Below are positions 6,007 to 10,151 of a stretch of DNA of 10,151 nt, one piece after another. The first letter of the stretch is position 1. Each line of letters opens with the position of its first letter. This DNA is from an uncultured Methanomassiliicoccales archaeon (GTDB lineage: Archaea; Thermoplasmatota; Thermoplasmata; SG8-5): contig CALKWP010000144.1 in NCBI GenBank assembly GCA_938004075.1, positions 1 to 10,151 on the forward strand, written 5' to 3'. Below the pieces are notes generated by a model. It was not told the DNA's origin and ran no database searches. It saw only the letters and a program-made list of their open reading frames with translations. Both the position numbers and the translations under genes were made by a program.

Positions 6007-6837
6007 ATGGCTGTTGAATACACCAAGGAAGGGACAATCGGCATCATTCGGATGAACAATCCGCCGATGAACGTGCTGTCGAGCGCGGTCCTGAAAGAAC
6101 TCCATGCGATACTGGATAAGATAGAATCGGACAACGCCCTTGATGCGATTATTATCACTGGAGAGGGGCGGGCATTCGTTGCCGGCGCCGACATCAGCGA
6201 GATGATGGCCATGGACCCTTCGGCCGCTGCAAAGTTCGCGGAAGCCGGCCAGGGCGCTTTCGACCGCATTCAGGGATTGAAAGTTCCAGTTATTGCGGCA
6301 GTGAACGGTTTCGCTCTGGGAGGCGGAACCGAACTGGCCATTTCCTGCGACATCCGGATTGCGTCGGATGCCGCGAAGTTCGGCCAGCCGGAAGTCAATT
6401 TGGGAGTCATACCAGGCTTTGGCGGCACCCAGAGGCTGGCGCGCCTCATCGGCCCCGGGAAGGCCAAGGAATTGATATTCACAGGCGAGATGATAGACGC
6501 GAAGACCGCTCTGGACATCGGGCTTGTCCAGGCGCTGGTTCCCGGCTTCAAGAAATCCGCTGATGGTCAGTTAGTGCTGAACGAGAAGGGAAAGCCCATC
6601 CAGGACAATGAGCCTGTTCTTGCTGCGGCCATGAAAATGGCACAGACAATTGCCTCCAAAGGCCCAATCTCCGTGCAGTTGGCCAAGGAATCCATTGACA
6701 AAGGCATGGACCTGACGCTTGCCGGCGGGCTGAAGTTAGAGGCCGACAATTTCGCGAATCTCTTCGACACCGAGGACCAGAAAGAGGGCATGAAGGCGTT
6801 CATCGAGAAGCGCCCTGCCCATTTCAAGAGGCGATGA
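6007..6837 (+). CDS. Enoyl-CoA hydratase / crotonase family
   Basis: This 276-residue crotonase-fold enzyme is predicted to hydrate 2-enoyl-CoA to 3-hydroxyacyl-CoA. Oxyanion-hole segments are GRAFVAGADISEM (54-66) and NGFALGGGTELA (100-111). The two glutamates needed for hydratase activity are present as Glu109 (GGTEL) and Glu129 (GQPEVNLGVIPGFGGTQR). About 15-20 extra residues sit near 180-203 (K- and D-rich, containing ADGQLVLNEKGKPIQD) between the core and the C-terminal helices, making it longer than the usual 258-262. The ATG lies four bases after the dehydrogenase stop, and GGGGTGA, which includes that stop, is its ribosome site. With thiolase and the dehydrogenase it completes three of the four beta-oxidation steps; no acyl-CoA dehydrogenase or ligase is in the window. 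Confidence 0.93.
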   Translation: MAVEYTKEGTIGIIRMNNPPMNVLSSAVLKELHAILDKIESDNALDAIIITGEGRAFVAGADISEMMAMDPSAAAKFAEAGQGAFDRIQGLKVPVIAAVNGFALGGGTELAISCDIRIASDAAKFGQPEVNLGVIPGFGGTQRLARLIGPGKAKELIFTGEMIDAKTALDIGLVQALVPGFKKSADGQLVLNEKGKPIQDNEPVLAAAMKMAQTIASKGPISVQLAKESIDKGMDLTLAGGLKLEADNFANLFDTEDQKEGMKAFIEKRPAHFKRR

Positions 6838-6838
6838 A

Positions 6839-7396
6839 ATGAAAGTCAACGCTACCAGGGAACAGGTTGCAAGCATACTGAACGATTACAAATCCGGCAC
6901 GGATATCGACCCCCATACCGGCGAGCTGCAGTTCGGCGAATTGCCAATCATATTCGCCAGGGCTGAGATAATGTCCAATATATATCAAGAGCTTGAGAAG
7001 CTTGTGGGCGAATCCGCATCCGGCGTCATGAAGCGACTGGGCAGGTCATACGGTGAGAAGTTCATGGACCTCATAACCGAGGAGCAATCCGAGCTTTTGG
7101 AGGACCGCGAGGTGCTCTACCAGTTCGTGTGCGCCGAGACGCAGGCGATAGGCTGGGGGAAGATTTCCATTGAGGATGATGGAAAAAATGTCACCATAAC
7201 CAGCAAGGAAGGCCTGGCAAGCGGGCGAACAGCCTCCCAGAAAGGCACAAGGCATAACCCCATAGACTCATATTTCGTAGGCTATTTCGAGGGATTCCTG
7301 AGCAAGATGAATGACGCGCAGTACTCCGGAGAGGAGGAAGAGTGCGTCGCCATGGGCCACCCGCAATGCAGGATGGTATTCAGGAAGCAAGCCTGA
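6839..7396 (+). CDS. Stand-alone V4R domain protein (candidate small-molecule sensor)
   Basis: This is a 185-residue soluble protein with the V4R (4-vinyl reductase) domain across roughly residues 35-183. V4R domains also occur in the sensor part of XylR/DmpR-type regulators and bind small, often hydrophobic ligands. Visible features are FARAEIMSNIYQELEKLVGE with the following helix MKRLGRSYGEKFM, then IDSYFVGYFEGFLS near 142-155, and the terminal ECVAMGHPQCRMVF, whose Cys169 and Cys177 are the typical paired cysteines. No DNA-binding domain is evident in the first 34 residues. The ATG follows the hydratase stop by one base, with GAGGCGAT as ribosome site, so it is surely co-translated with the beta-oxidation enzymes. 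I infer a ligand-sensing or accessory role for that pathway; direct catalysis is not excluded. Confidence 0.8.
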   Translation: MKVNATREQVASILNDYKSGTDIDPHTGELQFGELPIIFARAEIMSNIYQELEKLVGESASGVMKRLGRSYGEKFMDLITEEQSELLEDREVLYQFVCAETQAIGWGKISIEDDGKNVTITSKEGLASGRTASQKGTRHNPIDSYFVGYFEGFLSKMNDAQYSGEEEECVAMGHPQCRMVFRKQA

Positions 7397-7404
7397 GGTG
7401 GCAG

Positions 7405-8076
7405 ATGCCGAGATACATGAACCTTGACGAAACGCTCCTCAAGGACTTCGAGTACCCGGTATGCCTGGTCGTCGAGGTCACCAAGCAGGGCGTCCTTCTT
7501 TCCAAATTGAGGTACCTTAAATCAGTGGGCCAGGTCGTCAACGAGACGATACGCTGCCCCGTGATCGAGGTGTACATGCACATGGGCAGGTTCATGGACC
7601 CGATACTTTTCAAGGGCGGCGCAAGACCCATAGGCATAGACTGGATATTCAGCTTCGACCTGGACAGGGAGCTTTTCAATGAAACGATGGCTGCTCTCAG
7701 GGCAGGCAAGGCCCATGTCAACCACAACAACCCCCAGATCACAGGCTTAATCAACCCGCTGATGAAGAAGATTGACGCCGGAAAGATGAATTTCAAGAGG
7801 CTGGAAAACACCGAAAAGGGGCTGTTGCTTGAGCCGTACTGCAAGCTCGCCTTCCAGAAAGCCGCAAATGGCCACTGTAAGATATTCCAGAATGTTGAGC
7901 TCATCAACAGGGAAGCATCAGTGCGAATTCGAGGCCCCGGGTTTGAGGACATTTACAATTCCGAGCCCGGGCCGCCCATGGAGATTGATATACTGGTCAT
8001 TGCAGAGATCTCGGACGTCCATGACATCCTTGAAGGGCTGGGGCAGTTCGGCTTCTTCCTTGACAGGCCCTCGTGA
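7405..8076 (+). CDS. Unrecognised conserved-looking soluble protein
   Basis: I do not recognise this 223-residue protein. It has no signal peptide or membrane segment, so it is probably cytoplasmic. Features are an N-terminal beta-like segment EYPVCLVVEVTKQGVLLSK, a central GARPIGIDWIFSFDLDREL (72-90), and a basic-to-mixed helical part around 115-150 (GLINPLMKKIDAGKMNF). A C-terminal half contains RIRGPGFEDIYNSEPGPP (175-191) and ends in hydrophobic EIDILVIAEISD. Cysteines lie at 20, 51, 146 and 158 without a clear metal pattern. The ATG is chosen because GAGGTG lies four bases upstream; the frame continues backward 63 bases into V4R, which is overlap only. It is the last gene of the thiolase operon, eight bases after V4R, so a functional link to the V4R protein is likely but unproven. 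Confidence 0.8.
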   Translation: MPRYMNLDETLLKDFEYPVCLVVEVTKQGVLLSKLRYLKSVGQVVNETIRCPVIEVYMHMGRFMDPILFKGGARPIGIDWIFSFDLDRELFNETMAALRAGKAHVNHNNPQITGLINPLMKKIDAGKMNFKRLENTEKGLLLEPYCKLAFQKAANGHCKIFQNVELINREASVRIRGPGFEDIYNSEPGPPMEIDILVIAEISDVHDILEGLGQFGFFLDRPS

Positions 8077-8077
8077 G

Positions 8078-8087
8078 TTTTTTATAC
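8078..8087 (+). promoter_or_regulatory. T6 run and TATA box shared between operon end and next gene
   Basis: TTTTTTATAC starts one base after the operon's last stop codon. The T6 part (8078-8083) can act as the operon's U-tract terminator. TTTATAC (8081-8087) is centred about 25 bases before the ATG at 8109, which is the right spacing for a leaderless transcript of the next gene. No ribosome site precedes that ATG. Confidence 0.55.
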
Positions 8088-8108
8088 ATTACGGTTAATC
8101 CGTGGCCA

Positions 8109-8627
8109 ATGTCAGAATCCCGAGTCAAAGGTGACATAATCCTCAAGGTGCTGGACGGCGTCGCTTCCAGATGGGGCCGGAATGGCCTTGAAATCATTGG
8201 CTATGAGCCGGCCAACTACCGCCAAGAGCAGTGGTATCCATTCGATGAGATGTGTTCGATACTGGCTTCTGCCAAAACAAGATTGGGTAACAACAACCCA
8301 CTCACTGTCTATCAGCTTGGATTCAGAACGGTCAAGGATGACCCGCGCTGGCAGGACATTTTCGACGACCAGGACCCTTCCGAAGTGTTCACCACAACCA
8401 AAAGGCAGGAAAGCCAGTATGTCGTGGGCACTGCGACCGCCAAGAATCTTGGGCCGAAGCATGTGCGCATTGATTATCGGTCCGAAGAGACCGACCAGGT
8501 CTGGTTCGAATTCTACCGCGGACGGCTGCAGGGCGTTCTGGAGTTAACAGGGCGCACCGGCGTTGTGCATCTCCTGCCGCAGGGAGAAGCGAAAGGCGTC
8601 AGGTCGTACGATGTGAAGTGGGGATAA
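8109..8627 (+). CDS. V4R/DUF2378-like domain protein (tentative)
   Basis: This is a 172-residue soluble protein. Its layout recalls the V4R/DUF2378 class of ligand-binding domains. It has a helix GDIILKVLDGVASRWGRNGLEIIG (read as 8-31, in two parts around Trp22), then QWYPFDEMCSILASAKTRL near 41-59, and a strand-rich middle. A late segment FEFYRGRLQGVLELTG (133-148) and the closing strand SYDVKW follow. The Phe-x-x-Gly-x-x-x-Gly pattern resembles IDSYFVGYFEGFL of the V4R protein two genes upstream, but the paired cysteines are absent. The ATG is preferred over an in-frame GTG at 8073 because a TATA box stands 25 bases before it, and the GTG would overlap the preceding stop and precede the predicted transcription start. 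The family call is inference from pattern only. Confidence 0.7.
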   Translation: MSESRVKGDIILKVLDGVASRWGRNGLEIIGYEPANYRQEQWYPFDEMCSILASAKTRLGNNNPLTVYQLGFRTVKDDPRWQDIFDDQDPSEVFTTTKRQESQYVVGTATAKNLGPKHVRIDYRSEETDQVWFEFYRGRLQGVLELTGRTGVVHLLPQGEAKGVRSYDVKWG

Positions 8628-8634
8628 TTGAGTA

Positions 8635-8640
8635 TTTTTT
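8635..8640 (+). terminator. T6 run after the V4R-like gene
   Basis: Six T residues begin eight bases after the stop codon at 8627, without a stem. The position and type match the run after purN, and the signal separates this gene from the aminotransferase promoter. Confidence 0.5.
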
Positions 8641-8675
8641 CAATTCAGAATGATTCATGCCAGTCCTTCAATCAA

Positions 8676-8685
8676 AAGATATATC
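8676..8685 (+). promoter_or_regulatory. Aminotransferase TATA box
   Basis: AAGATATATC is centred about 28 bases before the ATG at 8710, consistent with leaderless transcription from that codon. Two upstream in-frame ATGs (8650 and 8689) lie before or too close to this element to be reached by a transcript it directs. Confidence 0.55.
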
Positions 8686-8709
8686 TCCATGTTCCCGTAT
8701 GCCGGGTCC

Positions 8710-9819
8710 ATGACCCAAAAAGAGAGCACTAGACTGCCCCCCTTCGATTTCGCACACAAGAACGCTGGTGACATCGTCTGGATGAGCCAGAACACGAACC
8801 ACATTCCGGTCTCGGATGTCATTGACAAAGCCATACTGGATGCTGTTAAAAAGAAAGAGTACAATCTCTATCCCCGCTCCACCGGCATCTTCGGGTTATG
8901 TGACATTGTGAAGAAGCACCTAGGCCTGCCCGACGATTACGAGGTCCTGCTGACCAACGGCGGAATAGAGGCCATGTACATCCTCACCAGGGCCCTCATA
9001 AAGCAGGGCGATGAGATAATCTGCTCGGACCCGAGCTTCCTCCCGCTTCACCACCAGATAAGGATATCCGGAGGGAACCCCATTGAGATACCGGTGTTCC
9101 GCGAGCCATGGAAGCTCACACCGGACTGGATCCGCCAGGCAATCACGCCGAGGACGACGATGATACTTCTCATAGACCCGCTGAACCCGACCGGCGCCGC
9201 TTACACCCGTGACGAGGTGAAGGAGATCTGCGAGATTGCCGAGGAGCATGACCTCTTGGTCGTGGATGATGTGACCTACCGCGACTTCAGCGACCCGGTG
9301 CCGACTTATGAGTTCATCCCGGACCGGAGCCTGGTGACTTACACCTTCTCCAAGCAATGCGGTCTCGCCGGCATGAGGATTGGCGCTCTGGCTGCCCCAA
9401 AGAAGTACATGGAAAAGATGATGCCCTACAACACGAACGTCCTGAGCGTGAACATACTTGCCCAGAGGGCGGCTCATGCGGCAATGGGGATCGTTGATGA
9501 ATGGCTTCCCGCTCTGCGAAACCAGCTTCTTGAGAACCAGCGCATAATCAAAGAGGCTGTGGATTCCGTCGAAGGCTGCTACCTGCCTGTTTACCCGTCC
9601 CGCACCAACATGTTCATGGTGAACATCGGCAAGACTGGCGTAAACCCCGACCAGCTGCAGGACAAACTTCTCTACGACCACAAGGTCTTCATCCGCTCTG
9701 GCAACTACGTATCCAAGGCATTTGGCAAGGATTTCATCCGCGTCTCCTTCTCTGTCACCCAGGAAGGCGCCGAGAAGTTCGCGGAGAAGTTCCCCAAGGC
9801 GATAGCGGAACTCCGCTGA
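8710..9819 (+). CDS. PLP-dependent aminotransferase, class I/II (fold type I)
   Basis: This 369-residue aminotransferase is of the aspartate-aminotransferase-like family and moves an amino group between an amino acid and a 2-oxo acid. Key residues are visible: LTNGGIEAMY near 81-90 (cofactor phosphate loop), Asn159 in DPLNPTGA, Asp187 and Tyr190 in VVDDVTYRDF, Schiff-base Lys215 in YTFSKQCGLAGMRIG with Arg223 close by, and carboxylate-binding Arg344 in DFIRVSFS. The N-terminal segment, where relatives usually show a GxGEPDF-like motif, instead reads WMSQNTNHIP. I chose the ATG at 8710 from TATA spacing; longer starts at 8650 (389 residues) and 8689 remain possible. Substrate is not assignable. 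It is a single-gene unit with its own promoter, so proximity to the acyl-CoA operon says little. Confidence 0.88.
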   Translation: MTQKESTRLPPFDFAHKNAGDIVWMSQNTNHIPVSDVIDKAILDAVKKKEYNLYPRSTGIFGLCDIVKKHLGLPDDYEVLLTNGGIEAMYILTRALIKQGDEIICSDPSFLPLHHQIRISGGNPIEIPVFREPWKLTPDWIRQAITPRTTMILLIDPLNPTGAAYTRDEVKEICEIAEEHDLLVVDDVTYRDFSDPVPTYEFIPDRSLVTYTFSKQCGLAGMRIGALAAPKKYMEKMMPYNTNVLSVNILAQRAAHAAMGIVDEWLPALRNQLLENQRIIKEAVDSVEGCYLPVYPSRTNMFMVNIGKTGVNPDQLQDKLLYDHKVFIRSGNYVSKAFGKDFIRVSFSVTQEGAEKFAEKFPKAIAELR

Positions 9820-9825
9820 AAACGG

Positions 9826-9861
9826 TTTTATATGGCTAGGCCATGACCTTATCAAGAGGAG
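9826..9861 (+). promoter_or_regulatory. Promoter and ribosome site of the right-edge gene
   Basis: TTTTATAT at 9826-9833 is a TATA candidate that predicts transcription from about 9855. GAGGAG at 9856-9861 follows at once, five bases before the TTG at 9867. The leader would be only about 12 bases, with the ribosome site at its extreme 5' end. Confidence 0.5.
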
Positions 9862-9866
9862 ATAGC

Positions 9867-10151
9867 TTGCCTGAACCTTTCCGTTCGCTGATGATATTTG
9901 CAGTATCCGCTCTGTTGCTGCTCCAGATAATCGCAATTATGCCGGTTTCCGGGGCTCCCTCCACCACGCTGACTGTTTCGGACCCGAAGTACGGCGTCTC
10001 CCCGGTTTACGTTAACGGCCTCACTGAGTTCACATTAACAGTTTCTGAAACAGCAGACCTATGGTACCACTGGGGCACTTACAATTACACAAAATACATG
10101 GGGCCTTTCAATGCGGTGGCATACATTGGGTCCGCTGGAGGCGCCCACCCA
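9867..10151 (+). CDS. Secreted or surface protein, N-terminal part
   Basis: The gene runs off the right edge, leaving 95 visible residues. It begins MPEPFRSLMIFAVSALLLLQ and continues with a hydrophobic core to about residue 27, then VSGAPSTT, a good Sec signal peptide with possible cleavage after the small residues near 29-30. The mature part is beta-like (TLTVSDPKYGVSPVYVNGLTEF) and rich in tyrosine, with one NYT sequon. The phrase YVNGLTEFTLTVSE recalls Ig-like or repeat domains of archaeal surface proteins. TTG is preferred over an in-frame ATG at 9843 because GAGGAG lies five bases before it and the TATA box predicts a start downstream of 9843; the ATG would only lengthen the n-region. 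No enzymatic domain is visible yet. Confidence 0.8.
   Translation, partial: MPEPFRSLMIFAVSALLLLQIIAIMPVSGAPSTTLTVSDPKYGVSPVYVNGLTEFTLTVSETADLWYHWGTYNYTKYMGPFNAVAYIGSAGGAHP

Noticed and set aside
6970..6990. TATA-like AATATATATC inside the V4R gene
   Set aside because: It lies within a conserved coding helix, with no suitably spaced start codon of a plausible gene downstream.
8073..8108. GTG start overlapping the operon stop (GTGA)
   Set aside because: It precedes the predicted transcription start and would translate the TATA box; ATG at 8109 has leaderless spacing.
8920..9936. 338-residue minus-strand open frame over the aminotransferase
   Set aside because: Antisense shadow of a gene with intact catalytic residues; no promoter or ribosome site is visible for it.
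1..10151. CRISPR arrays, insertion sequences, tRNA or rRNA genes
   Set aside because: No regularly spaced direct repeats, transposase-like proteins, terminal inverted repeats or tRNA-like cloverleaf sequences were seen on reading both strands.

Overview
The window looks archaeal, most likely from a euryarchaeal or Thermoplasmatota-type genome. Short AT-rich TATA elements sit about 25-28 bases before three start codons, which implies leaderless transcripts. T-runs directly follow several stop codons, the kind of signal archaeal RNA polymerase terminates on. Ribosome sites are of the GGAGG/GGTGA type, and one kinase belongs to the AcoX-like NAD kinase family (COG3199). Base composition by eye is a little over half G+C. 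The lineage is inferred; no rRNA or tRNA lies here to settle it.

Layout. The left edge (2-457, +) is the C-terminal end of a secreted, aromatic-rich beta protein. It converges on a minus-strand alpha-oxoamine synthase (kbl-like, 513-1697), with a strong hairpin between them. Upstream of kbl on the same strand is a predicted NAD kinase (1779-2897). Across a roughly 370-base non-coding gap is a divergent purN (3268-3891, +).

The centre is a tight plus-strand operon (3962-8076): acetyl-CoA acetyltransferase, 3-hydroxyacyl-CoA dehydrogenase, enoyl-CoA hydratase, a stand-alone V4R domain protein and an unrecognised 223-residue protein. Gaps between these genes are 4, 4, 1 and 8 bases, and most of the stop codons lie inside or against the next ribosome-binding site. 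A second, weakly V4R/DUF2378-like protein (8109-8627) and a PLP aminotransferase (8710-9819) follow from their own TATA-driven, apparently leaderless promoters. The right edge begins another secreted protein (9867 onward), cut by the window.

The first three operon genes together interconvert short-chain enoyl-, 3-hydroxyacyl-, 3-ketoacyl- and acetyl-CoA, either as beta-oxidation or in reverse as C4 synthesis. The V4R protein, in the same transcript, is a candidate small-molecule sensor for that pathway. KBL and the aminotransferase are amino-acid enzymes, and PurN belongs to purine synthesis. The most unusual signals are two nearly pure A+T islands inside the NAD kinase and purN reading frames, and the V4R - unknown - V4R-like gene run.
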